From Methylomicrobium sp. wino1 (GTDB lineage Bacteria; Pseudomonadota; Gammaproteobacteria; Methylococcales; Methylomonadaceae), in the NCBI RefSeq assembly GCF_003932755.1, contig NZ_CP024202.1, positions 3,348,001 through 3,412,000 of the forward strand: 64,000 nt of DNA, written 5' to 3'. The position numbers and the translations under genes were made by a program. The notes beneath the pieces are model-generated. The model was not told the DNA's origin. It saw only the letters and a list, made by a program, of their open reading frames with translations, and did no database searches. Of this stretch, positions 53,539 to 62,813 are shown one piece after another. Positions within the stretch are counted from its first letter, which is position 1; each line of letters opens with the position of its first letter.

Positions 53539-54264
53539 ATGAGACTAAGTTTATCTGTTGCCGATTTAGGGCAATCCGTTTCGCTGATGATACTGGTTGG
53601 TCTCCTCTATTTTGTGTTTGGACTACTCGGCCTCGAATTAGCCCTCCCCCCCAGTACAGCGAGCGCGGTATGGCCTTCCGCAGGCGTTGCGCTAGGGTTG
53701 CTTTTACTTTTAGGTTATCGGGTCTGGCCGGGAATCTTTATCGGCAATTTTTTTATTTCCGCTCTGACTTTCGGTCTCGACGACAATATGTTGATCGTTT
53801 CCATAGTCTCGGCAAGCGGCGCTTCAGTTAGCGCTTTAATCGGTCGTTATTTAATCGGTCGTGTTGTTGGGTTTCCCAGCGTTTTGCTGGAAGACAGGCA
53901 CATCATTCTCTTTTTGTTATTCGGCGGGCCGGTTAGCTGTTCGATTCCGGCCACATTGGATGTTGCAACACTCACGCTGACCGGAGTTCTCGGGCCTTCG
54001 GAAATCCCCATTAACTGGTTTATCAAATGGGTTGGCGACAGTATTGGCGTTTTTGTGTTTACGCCATTGTTGCTGATTATTTTTGCTAGCCCTAAGTCGG
54101 TTTGGCGTAAACGCTTCTTTCCTGTCGGAATCCCTTTATTGTTAAGCTTTATACTGATTATCGGTTTTTTCTTTTATGTGCAAAAACTGGATCGCAAACA
54201 GCATGAACAGGATTTCGAAAATCAATCGTTAATGTTAGCCGAAGTTTTCGATTGCTTTGATTAA
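53539..54264 (+). CDS. Truncated MASE1 sensor protein
   Basis: 241 aa. Seven or eight membrane helices of the MASE1 domain: LPPSTASAVWPSAGVALGLLLLLGYRVWPGIFIGNF near the N-terminus, GGPVSCSIPATLDVATLTLTG, WFIKWVGDSIGVFVFTPLLLIIF. In complete sensors a periplasmic or cytoplasmic signalling module follows; here the protein stops just after FFFYVQKLDRKQHEQDFENQ, the start of that linker. The last 107 nt overlap the 3' end of the convergent MASE1 gene. Probably the remains of a longer histidine kinase or diguanylate cyclase gene cut by a rearrangement. No ribosome site is evident. Confidence 0.8.
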   Translation: MRLSLSVADLGQSVSLMILVGLLYFVFGLLGLELALPPSTASAVWPSAGVALGLLLLLGYRVWPGIFIGNFFISALTFGLDDNMLIVSIVSASGASVSALIGRYLIGRVVGFPSVLLEDRHIILFLLFGGPVSCSIPATLDVATLTLTGVLGPSEIPINWFIKWVGDSIGVFVFTPLLLIIFASPKSVWRKRFFPVGIPLLLSFILIIGFFFYVQKLDRKQHEQDFENQSLMLAEVFDCFD

Positions 54265-55735
54265 GATCATGCGTGCGCTTTTCGACTTCGACCAAGATTA
54301 ATTCAGTTTGTCCGGTGACAATCAAAAAACCGATACCCATTAAACTGGTCAGCAACATACCGCCAGCCAAAATGCCCCAAACCGGCCAGGAATAATAATT
54401 TCCTAGAAACCCTGAGTCGGGCGAAACTTGAATGAACCAAGATTGCCCGCCGATATTGAGCGGTTTCAACATGGTGATGGCAAACGGATCCGGAATGGCT
54501 CGCTTGGGCTCTAACGGAAACAACCATTGTTGTTCTCCGTTGGAGGTTTTTTCGAAAAGCCTAATGTTGATATATTCAATGCTTTTTCGAACTAAGGCGT
54601 TTTCAATAAAACGCTCGATATCGAAAGCCTCAATGACATAACCCTTCAAGGTCTGTTCGGGCTCGAAAAAAGGCGTATAAATAAAAAACTGCCTGGAACT
54701 GTTTTGAAATGATAATATTTTAGAGCTTCGATCGTTTATTGCTTGAGGTTCTAGCGCTAAAACGATCTCTTGATGGCGCTTTTCTGAAATGGGATGTGTA
54801 TTATCGAGATGTTTTTTAGTCGAATACTTGATCGTCCATGCGGTTTGGTCTTGACTTGTTTTTGAAGCCTCTAGCCATTCAATAAAGGGAACGCCTGGAT
54901 AAGTATCGAACACCCAGTCAGAAAAAATTTGTAACGATTGATATTCAATCGTATCGCTCGAACCGATTAATGAGTGGTAAAGCGACAAGGTATTTGCATG
55001 GGCTTTGTAATTGTCTTCTAGAGCGTATTGTATGGCTTCTGCTTTGCTTTCGATTATTTCCCGTAGTCGCAATCCTTCTCGTTGATGAGCCAATAAGTAA
55101 GAAATCGCGACCAAGGCTAAACCTACAATCAACGCGGCGCATAAGGGTAACCAGCGTTTCGTTCGGCTTTGCAAGGATGGATCGAAGATCGTTAAAAATA
55201 ATGGGGTGAAAACCACGATACCGATGCAGTCGCCAAGCCACCAAGTCAAAAATCCGAATCCGAAATCCGATTCGACGATGACACCGGTTTCAACCAATGC
55301 ATAAACGCTTAATGACGCCGGTATCAATGTAGCAACCGGGCCTGATAACAGAAAAAACAACATGATTTCTTTTGCGGAAATCAAAGGGTTCGGGTAGCCT
55401 ACGATTTTTTTAACTAAGAAGGCTCCGGTCCAAGCCCTGAGCACACTGTTGACCGGTGAGCTGAGAAAAATTAAGAGCTGGACAGGGGATTGCCATAGAG
55501 TCATGAAATCGTAGACTTCATAGTGGATGGCTAATTCAGCCAAAAAAATAGCCGGTAATACTTTGTTTCCCCAGAGCAATGTTGCCGCAAAGCCAATACC
55601 TGCGGGCGGCCAGATTGCCGTCGCGTAACTAGGCGGCAAGGACAGCGGTAAAGCCAGTTGTCCCGCAAAATAAAACAGTAAAGCCGTTAATACAATCCGA
55701 CTCAAAGTCGAATTAACGGAGGTTTTATGATTCAA
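54158..55735 (-). CDS. Truncated MASE1-CHASE sensor protein
   Basis: 525 aa. MASE1 membrane domain (about 1-215: LPPSYATAIWPPAGIGFAATLLWG, LSGPVATLIPASLSVYAL, WWLGDCIGIVVFTPLFLTIF), then a periplasmic CHASE domain (about 235-435: YPGVPFIEWLEA, FFIYTPFFEPEQTLKGYVIEAFDIERF), one more helix and the start of a coiled coil (VEVEKRTHDLNQSNRKLR). The catalytic output domain that should follow (GGDEF, EAL or kinase) is missing; the last 22 residues are read on the wrong strand of the opposing gene. Start TTG 55735 with AAGGA upstream. Confidence 0.82.
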   Translation of the reverse strand: MNHKTSVNSTLSRIVLTALLFYFAGQLALPLSLPPSYATAIWPPAGIGFAATLLWGNKVLPAIFLAELAIHYEVYDFMTLWQSPVQLLIFLSSPVNSVLRAWTGAFLVKKIVGYPNPLISAKEIMLFFLLSGPVATLIPASLSVYALVETGVIVESDFGFGFLTWWLGDCIGIVVFTPLFLTIFDPSLQSRTKRWLPLCAALIVGLALVAISYLLAHQREGLRLREIIESKAEAIQYALEDNYKAHANTLSLYHSLIGSSDTIEYQSLQIFSDWVFDTYPGVPFIEWLEASKTSQDQTAWTIKYSTKKHLDNTHPISEKRHQEIVLALEPQAINDRSSKILSFQNSSRQFFIYTPFFEPEQTLKGYVIEAFDIERFIENALVRKSIEYINIRLFEKTSNGEQQWLFPLEPKRAIPDPFAITMLKPLNIGGQSWFIQVSPDSGFLGNYYSWPVWGILAGGMLLTSLMGIGFLIVTGQTELILVEVEKRTHDLNQSNRKLRLTLTIDFRNPVHAVCDPVFAHKRKNR

Positions 55736-55901
55736 GTTGAGTCGTCCTTCGCTTTATTGTTGTTCGATCGATCGCCGGTAAACATTCGATGCCATGATAT
55801 CAGAAAACCGGATGTCGATGATGTGATGACTTTGGCGGTGTTTATACTTCGTGCGGCCACATTTGCGGCTTTCTGATGCGCTCTTTTGTCCGATAGCGGC
55901 G

Positions 55902-55989
55902 TTACCTACATGGATGTAGGTAAGGGGCGTGAGCAGGAGCGGAAGCTTTGCGAAAACAGTTGCATAGCTTGCTATGCGCCTGTTTTCGC
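55902..55989. repeat. Pair of hairpins before proS
   Basis: TTACCTACAT (55902-55911) pairs with ATGTAGGTAA (55914-55923). GCGAAAACAG (55950-55959) pairs with CTGTTTTCGC (55980-55989), and inside it GCATAGC (55962-55968) pairs with GCTATGC (55971-55977). The 355-nt divergent gap (55736-56090) therefore contains large secondary structures; it encodes no gene and must hold both promoters. Confidence 0.65.
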
Positions 55990-56090
55990 GCCTTGCTCTC
56001 GAACAAAATAGCCTTGCCATAAAATCCGCAAACATGACCGCGCGAAGTATAATCGGTAAAATAGGCATTTTAACATTTTAATCATAGACA

Positions 56091-57800
56091 ATGCGCACCT
56101 CTCAATTCCCTCTCAATACCGTCAAAGAAACGCCTTCGGATGCCGAAATCGCAAGTCATAAGCTCATGATTCGAGCAGGCTTAATTCGCAAATTAGCCGC
56201 CGGACTTTATACTTGGTTACCGCTAGGTCTTAGGGTCATGCGGAAAGTCGAAAAAATCACCCGCGAGGAAATGGAAAAAGCCGGTGCCTTAGAAGTGTTG
56301 ATGCCGGCCCTGCAACCGGCAGAGTTGTGGCAAGAGACCGGGCGCTGGGAACAGTATGGCCCCGAACTGGCTCGCTTACAAGACCGCCATCAACGCGATT
56401 TTTGTCTGGGTCCTACACATGAGGAAATCATCACCGATTTGGCGAGGCACGAGCTCAAAAGTTATAAGCAGTTGCCGATCACTTATTATCAAATCCAAAC
56501 CAAATTCCGTGACGAAATCCGGCCACGATTCGGTGTGATGCGTTCACGCGAATTCGTCATGAAGGATGCTTATTCTTTTCATCTCGATCAGGAATCCCTT
56601 CAAGAAACCTATCAAGTCATGTATCAGGCCTACAGCAATATCTTCAACCGCTTCGGTTTGCGATATAGGGCTGTGATCGCCGACTCAGGATCGATTGGCG
56701 GCGCGGTTTCGCACGAATTTCATGTATTGGCCGAATCCGGCGAGGATGCCATCGCATTTTCCACCGATAGCGATTATGCGGCCAACATCGAAAAAGCCGA
56801 GGCGTTGATGCCCGCAGGCGACAGGAGGCCGGCTACCGAATCGCTCAATCTAGTCGACACTCCGAATCAACATTCGATAGAAGAAGTCAGTGCTTTTTTC
56901 GGTATTGCCAAATCCAACTGCCTAAAAACCTTGATCGTCAAAGGTGAAGAAGAGGAGTTAGTCGCTTTGTTATTGCGAGGAGATCATGAATTGAATGCGA
57001 TCAAGGCGGAAAAAATTTCCGGCATCGCCGCTCCGTTGCAATTAGCCGATGAAGAGCAAGTGTTGTCCGTTTGCCATGCAAAGCCCGGCTCGGTCGGCCC
57101 TTTCGGCTTGAAGATTAAAATCATTGCGGATCGTAGTGTTGTATTGATGTCCGATTTTGTATGCGGAGCCAATCAAGACGGCAAGCATTACCGTGGTGTG
57201 AATTGGCAACGCGATATTTTATTGCCCGAACAAGTCGAGGACCTACGTCTCGTGGTCGAAGGCGATCCTAGCCCGGACGGGCTAGGATCGATTACGATTG
57301 CTCGAGGTATCGAGGTAGGTCATATTTTTCAACTTGGTACAAAATACAGTTCCTCGATGAAAGCGGATATCATCAACGAAGGCGGTAAGAATCAAACGAT
57401 GATCATGGGGTGTTACGGTATCGGTATTTCGCGGATTGTTGCGGCGGCGATCGAGCAAAATCACGATGACAACGGCATTATCTGGCCGGCTCAATTGGCT
57501 CCGTTCCAACTGGGCTTGTGCCCGATGAATATGCATAAATCGGAACGTCTGCGTACGGCTGTCGAAAAACTGTATCGAGAACTGCTCGATGCCGGAATCG
57601 AGGTGTTATTTGACGATCGAAAAGTCCGAGCCGGCTTTATGTTTTCCGATATGGAATTGATTGGTATTCCTCACCGCGTCGTTATCGGCGATCGCAGTCT
57701 CGATTCCGGCATGATCGAATACCGAGCTCGAACCGCTAATGAAAGCCAGGAATTGCCGATGGCTGAATTAATTCCTTTTTTGTTGCAACAATTGAGTTGA
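56091..57800 (+). CDS. proS: Prolyl-tRNA synthetase
   Basis: 569 aa, bacterial type with an editing insertion (about 225-405) between motifs 2 and 3. Class II motifs: [19 protein letters not shown] (motif 1 region), [15 protein letters not shown] and [25 protein letters not shown] (motif 2), [16 protein letters not shown] (motif 3), and C-terminal anticodon-binding domain. Editing residues KTLIVKG and LLRGDHELN are visible. It charges tRNA-Pro. It is a single gene. Confidence 0.97.
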   Translation: MRTSQFPLNTVKETPSDAEIASHKLMIRAGLIRKLAAGLYTWLPLGLRVMRKVEKITREEMEKAGALEVLMPALQPAELWQETGRWEQYGPELARLQDRHQRDFCLGPTHEEIITDLARHELKSYKQLPITYYQIQTKFRDEIRPRFGVMRSREFVMKDAYSFHLDQESLQETYQVMYQAYSNIFNRFGLRYRAVIADSGSIGGAVSHEFHVLAESGEDAIAFSTDSDYAANIEKAEALMPAGDRRPATESLNLVDTPNQHSIEEVSAFFGIAKSNCLKTLIVKGEEEELVALLLRGDHELNAIKAEKISGIAAPLQLADEEQVLSVCHAKPGSVGPFGLKIKIIADRSVVLMSDFVCGANQDGKHYRGVNWQRDILLPEQVEDLRLVVEGDPSPDGLGSITIARGIEVGHIFQLGTKYSSSMKADIINEGGKNQTMIMGCYGIGISRIVAAAIEQNHDDNGIIWPAQLAPFQLGLCPMNMHKSERLRTAVEKLYRELLDAGIEVLFDDRKVRAGFMFSDMELIGIPHRVVIGDRSLDSGMIEYRARTANESQELPMAELIPFLLQQLS

Positions 57801-57898
57801 TCAACGCTACGAATAGCAGCAGTTCTGAAATTGAGTATTTTCGCTGTATTTACTCTCTTTATACTCAAAAATTAGCTAAATTTGAGCATAAAGCTAGG

Positions 57899-58080
57899 CT
57901 GTCGAAAAAAAGCCATCTTAGCTAATTTCTATGTTCCCGCTTTTTATTCTCAAAATATCTTGGATATTGTTAGTGATCATAGATTATAAAGTACTTGGTG
58001 TAGGGTGCGCATCGCGCACCTGGGTCGGGACTTGTGTTTGGTTCGGTGCCGTGGAAAGGTGCGCGATGCGCGCCCTGCAG
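57899..58080. repeat. Second copy of the long-hairpin repeat
   Basis: TGTCGAAAAAAAGCCATCTT and GTTCCCGCTTTTTATTCTCA lead to the hairpin GTAGGGTGCGCATCGCGCAC (58000-58021) with its inverted partner at 58057-58079, loop containing GGTTCGGTGCCGTGG. Flank and hairpin match 19913-20089. The right arm has two G/A-type changes (GCGCCCTGCA), so this copy is diverging. The proS-to-58270 gap (57801-58269) holds this repeat and a terminator. Confidence 0.65.
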
Positions 58081-58218
58081 TACTAGAACGCCTTTAATTT
58101 GGAATTGCAGCTAAGATAGAGGCTTGCAAGCAACAATGACCGAAATGTGAAATAACTAACATAAATTAAAGGTTTTGGTAAATATCGCATCCAAAGTGTG
58201 AATTCGTCACAAAAAAAC

Positions 58219-58256
58219 AGCATGGACTCAGGTTAGTCTGTGCTGAACTTTTTTTA
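58219..58256 (+). terminator. Rho-independent terminator or attenuator before miniprotein
   Basis: CAGCATGGACT (58219-58229) pairs with AGTCTGTGCTG (58236-58246): nine Watson-Crick pairs plus two G-U pairs, six-base loop, then AAC and seven T (58250-58256). This has all features of an intrinsic terminator, but it ends only 13 nt before the ATG of the zinc-ribbon gene at 58270. It may end an upstream small RNA or act as an attenuator. Confidence 0.6.
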
Positions 58257-58269
58257 AGGATGAGCTCAA

Positions 58270-58458
58270 ATGAAATTTTTACCGAGACCGATCATTTGCG
58301 AACGCTGTGGTGATGAGATTTTACCATCGGAACAAAGCCGGCCCAACGATAGCATTTGTCCTTGGTGCCGGCATATGATGATGGAGGCAAGCGAAATTCA
58401 TCAAAAAACCAAAAGAAAGCGTTCCCCTCACTTAATCTTGCTTAATCATCGCAACTGA
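58270..58458 (+). CDS. Zinc-ribbon miniprotein, unknown function
   Basis: 62 aa. Two CxxC knuckles, CERC (residues 10-13) and CPWC (30-33), form a likely zinc ribbon, followed by a basic tail (QKTKRKRSPHLILLNHRN). TTAAGGATGAGCTCAAATG gives a good ribosome site. Small zinc ribbons of this kind can bind RNA, DNA or protein; no specific family is recognised. A terminator-like hairpin lies just upstream, so expression may depend on attenuation or a promoter hidden there. Confidence 0.65.
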   Translation: MKFLPRPIICERCGDEILPSEQSRPNDSICPWCRHMMMEASEIHQKTKRKRSPHLILLNHRN

Positions 58459-58858
58459 ACCCTCAACAAAGCTAATAGCTCCAGGACGTTATTTATCACG
58501 AAACCTTTACGGCTTTTTCGATGGCGGAGTCTTTCCAGCAATTCCCAATTTGAGAATAAAAAAGGGTGCGGAGTGTGCTTGGCGAGGATGTCGGCGGCAG
58601 GCCAGATTTTTGCTCCTCGGCAATTGCTGAGTTACAAGGATGTAACGAATGCAGAAAATGCAGGAGCATTTTTCTGCCCTGCATTGCCCTAATACACGCC
58701 ATCCGTGGCGTAATGCAAAATCTGCATTCATGCCATCCCGGGCAATCTGATAGCCGCCGTCAAGCCTGCATGGACGTATTCAAGGTGTCCTGTCAAGCGA
58801 GTCACCGAACCGCCCCAAAGCCTACAACTTGTATAAGTTATTTTGTGCATATTCCTTA
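58450..58858. mobile_element. Composite MITE-like elements with type B and type A ends
   Basis: A type B end (AACCCTCAACAAAGCTAATAG ... CGAAA, 58457-58506) is followed by a block GTCGGCGGCAGGCCAGATTT, TTACAAGGATGTAACG and TGCATTGCCCTAATACACGC, and a type A right end ending TTGTGCATATTCCTTA (58858). GGCTTTTTCGATGGCGGAGT (58511) recurs as GCTTTTTTTTGATGGCGGAG (58861), so the inner element is flanked by a direct repeat of about 24 bp. It fills the gap before hps-phi. Confidence 0.65.
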
Positions 58859-58981
58859 GGGCTTTTTTTTGATGGCGGAGTCTTTCGAAAATTGACAGAT
58901 ATCCTTTTTCTGCTTTAGAGTGCCGCTCTGACCGAATGCTATTGTGTGATAAATAATATAACTAAATCAGGAGCGCATAAA

Positions 58982-60157
58982 ATGGCAAAACCATTGATTC
59001 AATTGGCACTAGATTCTTTGGATTTCGACAAAACCCTGGAACTTGCTTCGCAAGCGGCGCCTTATGTCGATATCATTGAAATCGGTACACCCTGTATCAA
59101 GTTTAACGGGCTTGAGTTGGTCAAGGAAATTAAACGCAGATTCCCCGATAAATTGCTACTGGTCGATCTTAAAACGATGGATGCCGGTGAATACGAAGCC
59201 AGTCCATTTTATGAAGCCGGTGCCGATATCTGCACGGTACTTGGAACATCAGGAATTTCAACTATTAAAGGCGTTATCAACGCGGCAAAAAATTTTAATG
59301 CCGAAGTTCAAGTCGATTTGATCAATGTCGAGGATAAGGCTAGTTGCGCGGCGGAAGCTGTGGTGGCCGGCGCGCAAATTATCGGCATTCATACCGGCAT
59401 CGACGCCCAAGCGGCCGGACAGACACCCTTTGCGGATTTACAAGATATATTGCGCTTGGGTTTGAATGCCCGAGTGTCCGTTGCCGGCGGTATCAAGCCC
59501 GAAACTGTGCGAGATGTTGTTAAGGCCGGCGTTGACATCATTGTCGTAGGCGGCGCGATTACCGGTGCGTCATCACCAACCAATGCCGCTCGAAAAATTC
59601 GACGCTTGGTCAATAGTAAAGGCACGCAGCGAGAATTTGTCGTCGATAAGATTTCGGATGTTTTGTATGTTACCGATGATTCTTACGATAAAAGACTGAC
59701 GAACATGCTCGACCAGGCTCGTCGAATTTTTGTCTCAGGTGCGGGACGCTCGGGCTTGATTGGCCGCTTTTTCGCGATGCGATTGATGCATAGTGGTTAC
59801 GATACCAGTGTGGTCGGTGAAATCGTTACCCCCAGTATCAAACAAGGCGATTTGCTGATTATTATTTCCGGCTCCGGAGAAACCGAACAACTGGTTGCCT
59901 TTACTAAACGGGCACGGGATATCGGCGCAAAAATAATACTGATTTCTGCGAAAAGTGAGTCGACCATCGGCGACATGGCCGATGCCGTTTTTAGAGTCGG
60001 TAGCCCGGAACAGTACGGTAAGGTTGTCGGTATGCCTATGGGTACGGTGTTCGAGCTTTCCACATTGGCATTTTTGGAAGCGACCATCTCTCATGTCATC
60101 CACGAAAAAGGCATTCCGGAGGAAGAAATGAGATCGAGGCATGCGAATCTGGAATAA
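58982..60157 (+). CDS. hps-phi: Fused 3-hexulose-6-phosphate synthase/6-phospho-3-hexuloisomerase
   Basis: 391 aa from ATG 58982, which has CAGGAG eight bases upstream; an earlier in-frame start lacks one. Residues 1-208 are HPS, a TIM barrel that condenses formaldehyde with ribulose 5-phosphate: MDAGEYE, DLKTMDAGE, GVDIIVVGGAITGA. Residues about 215-391 are PHI, a SIS fold that turns the product into fructose 6-phosphate: FVSGAGRSGLIGRFFAMRLMHSG, GSGETEQL, and the C-terminal RHANLE. Cytoplasmic; the core of the ribulose monophosphate pathway in type I methanotrophs. No operon partner. Confidence 0.97.
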   Translation: MAKPLIQLALDSLDFDKTLELASQAAPYVDIIEIGTPCIKFNGLELVKEIKRRFPDKLLLVDLKTMDAGEYEASPFYEAGADICTVLGTSGISTIKGVINAAKNFNAEVQVDLINVEDKASCAAEAVVAGAQIIGIHTGIDAQAAGQTPFADLQDILRLGLNARVSVAGGIKPETVRDVVKAGVDIIVVGGAITGASSPTNAARKIRRLVNSKGTQREFVVDKISDVLYVTDDSYDKRLTNMLDQARRIFVSGAGRSGLIGRFFAMRLMHSGYDTSVVGEIVTPSIKQGDLLIIISGSGETEQLVAFTKRARDIGAKIILISAKSESTIGDMADAVFRVGSPEQYGKVVGMPMGTVFELSTLAFLEATISHVIHEKGIPEEEMRSRHANLE

Positions 60158-60631
60158 ATTTCGTCGACCGTCACGTCTATCGAGATCGCGGCACACGGAA
60201 GTGCCTATTATGGAATATCCGAATACGGACTCTCGGTTAGGCAATCTGCTGCGTTTGTCAATTTCGGCGCAGTACGTTGACTTCAACGTCTCATGATTGT
60301 TTGATCTTAAAACGGCGGTTAACTCACGAAAAGCACGAGATAAATGCTGCCGAGCCCCCCCAAAAAACTCCCTTACTTTTCGATTGTCTAGGAATCGTCT
60401 ATTCCTTTTATCCCATGTTATAAGACGCGCTTTAGCGCACCCCTTCCTTAGCCTTGATTTCTCAAGGCTAATTTCAAACAGACTGCTCAAGCAACCGTTG
60501 TTATAATAGCCAGCATTGTGTGTCGGCCAACGATGTTGATCGATACTTAGTAGTGTAAGGCTGTTAAATTTCGATTAGCCATCCATACTTTATAGTTTTC
60601 GATAGCGTACTTCATTCAGGAGATAAGTGTT
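60158..60631. other. Intergenic region with no recognisable gene
   Basis: 474 nt between hps-phi and the transporter. I see no repeat-family member and no coding sequence. There is a GCCTTGATTTCTCAAGGC hairpin (about 60452-60469) that lies in the middle, and a run of C before AAAAAACTCCC (60355-60372). The MFS promoter must lie towards the right end. An antisense frame over hps-phi reaches in here and is not believed. Confidence 0.4.
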
Positions 60632-62020
60632 TTGGTACAAATGCAGGATATTACCAGCCCAATGACATTGCTGGAAAAACGAGCAACCGGTTCATTGGCG
60701 GGCATTTACGCATTAAGGATGTTGGGATTATTTATGATTATGCCGGTGTTACCATTATTTGCCGAGGATTTGGAAGGTTCCACGCCGCTTTTAATCGGAT
60801 TATCGGTCAGTATTTACGGATTAAGTCAGGCATTATTGCAAATCCCTTTCGGGCTAATGTCCGACCGCTTTGGGCGAAAAAAATTAATTATCCTGGGCTT
60901 ATTACTGTTTGCAGCCGGCAGCGTGGTTTCGGCGATGTCGACTACTATTTACGGCGTGTTATTCGGCAGGGCATTGCAGGGTTCAGGAGCCATCGCCGCA
61001 GTTATTATGGCCTTGGTTGCCGATTTGACCCAGGAGGTCCATAGAACGAAGGCGATGGCCTTGATCGGTATCAGTATCGGTGTTTCGTTCGGCATCGCGA
61101 TCTCTATAGGACCTGTCCTTGCCGGTTATGTCGGTGTTGAAGGTATTTTCTGGTTGACGGCGCTGCTCTCGTTAGCGGCAATAGTCGTCATCGTTTATGT
61201 TGTTCCGAACCCGATACAATCAAAAGTTCACCGCGATGCCGAACTGATTCCGGGCCAGATAAAGCATGTGTTAAAAAATGTCGAGCTGCTAAGATTCAAT
61301 TACGGTATTTTTATTCTGCATTTGATATTAACGGCCAGTTTTATTGCCATTCCACTATTGATGAGGGATGCCGGATTAGGCGGTAGTCAACATGGACAAG
61401 TTTATTTACCTGTGTTTATCGTATCTTTATTGGCCGCAATTCCTTTTATTATTTTGGCTGAAAAAAAGCGTAAAATGAAACCCGTTTTTATCGGTGCGAT
61501 TGCAGTTATCGTTGTATCCGAATTAGGTTTGCAGTACTTTCATCAAAGTTTGACCGGGATCGTTGTTTTTCTTTGGGTGTTTTTTTGCGGTTTCAATTTG
61601 CTCGAAGCCACGTTACCTTCATTGGTTTCTAAAACCGCACCGGGCGACATGAAAGGAACGGCCATGGGTTTTTATTCAACTTCTCAATTTTTAGGTGCTT
61701 TTTTAGGCGGTGCGCTTGGAGGCTGGAGTTATGGCGAATTCGGCGGTAGCGCTGTTTTTATTATGAGTGCTGTGGCGGGAGCGAGTTGGTTGGTATTATC
61801 TTTTACAATGAAACCACCCCGTTATCTTGCCAATATGCTGATTTCCATTAGCAATCTTACCCGAGTTCAAGCCGAGCAACTCACTGAAGAGATCCTCAAG
61901 GTTACCGGAGTTGAGGAAGTAAAGCTACATTTCGGCGAAGGGGTGGTTTATCTTAAAGTCGATAATCGTTTATTGGATAAAGATCGTTTACAGTATTCGA
62001 TAACTCAGTACGATTCCTGA
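60632..62020 (+). CDS. MFS transporter, YajR-like
   Basis: 462 aa. Twelve membrane helices with the MFS loop GLMSDRFGRKKLIILGLLL between helices 2 and 3. A C-terminal ferredoxin-like (YAM) domain follows (about 405-460: LISISNLTRVQAEQLTEEILKVTGVEEVKLHFGEGVVYLKVDN), as in YajR. TTG 60632 was chosen: AGGAGA ends 7 nt before it, whereas ATG 60641 is too far. The substrate is unknown. Linkage to ssb downstream is usual in gammaproteobacteria (uvrA-MFS-ssb). Confidence 0.9.
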   Translation: MVQMQDITSPMTLLEKRATGSLAGIYALRMLGLFMIMPVLPLFAEDLEGSTPLLIGLSVSIYGLSQALLQIPFGLMSDRFGRKKLIILGLLLFAAGSVVSAMSTTIYGVLFGRALQGSGAIAAVIMALVADLTQEVHRTKAMALIGISIGVSFGIAISIGPVLAGYVGVEGIFWLTALLSLAAIVVIVYVVPNPIQSKVHRDAELIPGQIKHVLKNVELLRFNYGIFILHLILTASFIAIPLLMRDAGLGGSQHGQVYLPVFIVSLLAAIPFIILAEKKRKMKPVFIGAIAVIVVSELGLQYFHQSLTGIVVFLWVFFCGFNLLEATLPSLVSKTAPGDMKGTAMGFYSTSQFLGAFLGGALGGWSYGEFGGSAVFIMSAVAGASWLVLSFTMKPPRYLANMLISISNLTRVQAEQLTEEILKVTGVEEVKLHFGEGVVYLKVDNRLLDKDRLQYSITQYDS

Positions 62021-62090
62021 TAATTCAAATGATTTTTGCTATTTATTTTAAGAGTTAACCTAAATTTTTAAAATAGGAGACGGACCCGCT

Positions 62091-62112
62091 TAAGGATTTC
62101 GCGATAAATACT
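62091..62112. repeat. Solo type B repeat end
   Basis: TAAGGATTTCGCGATAAATA (62091-62110) matches 9991-10010 exactly and the end of the element at 10541. No other part of an element is present nearby. It lies in the MFS-ssb gap. Confidence 0.5.
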
Positions 62113-62191
62113 CAGAGTGGTGTCGGTGCTCCAAATGTAAAGTTTCCCTTGAGAATCTATATTTTTTGCTCAATCGTTTTTCGGAGAAAAC

Positions 62192-62662
62192 ATGCTAAAC
62201 AAAGTAACATTAATCGGCAACCTCGGGGCTGACCCCGAAGTTCGCTATATGCCAAGTGGCGAAGCGGTAACAAATATCAGTCTAGCCACGACGATGCGTT
62301 GGAAAGATAAACAAACCGGTGAACGAAAAGAGTCTACCGAATGGCATCGCGTGGTTTTTTTTAGAAGACTCGCCGAAATTGCCGGCGAATATTTAAAAAA
62401 AGGCAGCCAGGTCTATGTTGAAGGCCGCTTGCAAACACGAAAATGGCAAGGCCAAGACGGGCAAGACCGTTACACGACAGAAATAATAGCTAACGAAATG
62501 CACATGCTTGGAAGCCGTAGCGGCGGTACCGCCAATTATTCCGATAATCAAGGCGCTTATTCGTCACAGAACCCAACTCCAACTCAATCTAGGCCTCAAT
62601 CAACACCCTCAAACTCAGCGCCCCCGCCTTACGACGATTTTGACGACGATATCCCATTTTGA
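62192..62662 (+). CDS. ssb: Single-stranded DNA-binding protein
   Basis: 156 aa. OB fold (1-110: [73 protein letters not shown]), then a low-complexity linker rich in Gln, Ser, Pro and Asn, and the acidic C-terminal tip DFDDDIPF that recruits replication and repair proteins. Binds single-stranded DNA as a tetramer. ATG 62192 has GGAGAAAAC before it. Follows the MFS gene as in other gammaproteobacteria. Confidence 0.97.
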   Translation: MLNKVTLIGNLGADPEVRYMPSGEAVTNISLATTMRWKDKQTGERKESTEWHRVVFFRRLAEIAGEYLKKGSQVYVEGRLQTRKWQGQDGQDRYTTEIIANEMHMLGSRSGGTANYSDNQGAYSSQNPTPTQSRPQSTPSNSAPPPYDDFDDDIPF

Positions 62663-62813
62663 ATCATTGAGGACAAATTTTTGTATTCGATCTCGTGACT
62701 TTCGCGGATTTCCCGGCGTCGAATTTTGATCTGCGATGGTATTAAAGGGGGGCGACTCAAATGAGTTTGCTCAATGTTCTGATTGATTATCCATTATCAC
62801 GAAGAGGTTAAAT

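Noticed and set aside
58507-58731. Reading frames inside the modular repeats (also 3412-3877, 10502-10915, 15871-16068)
   Set aside because: Similar peptides appear at each repeat copy on whichever strand it lies, with ends fixed by the repeat. They have no ribosome sites and are by-products of the palindromic DNA.
58892-58957. Promoter of hps-phi with TTGACA at 58892
   Set aside because: The -10 at the right distance (TTAGAG) matches poorly, and a second arrangement is just as weak; the start could not be settled.
59735-60490. Antisense reading frame of 251 codons opposite hps-phi
   Set aside because: It mirrors the codon pattern of a strong gene, is rich in Arg and Asn, and has no recognisable domain.
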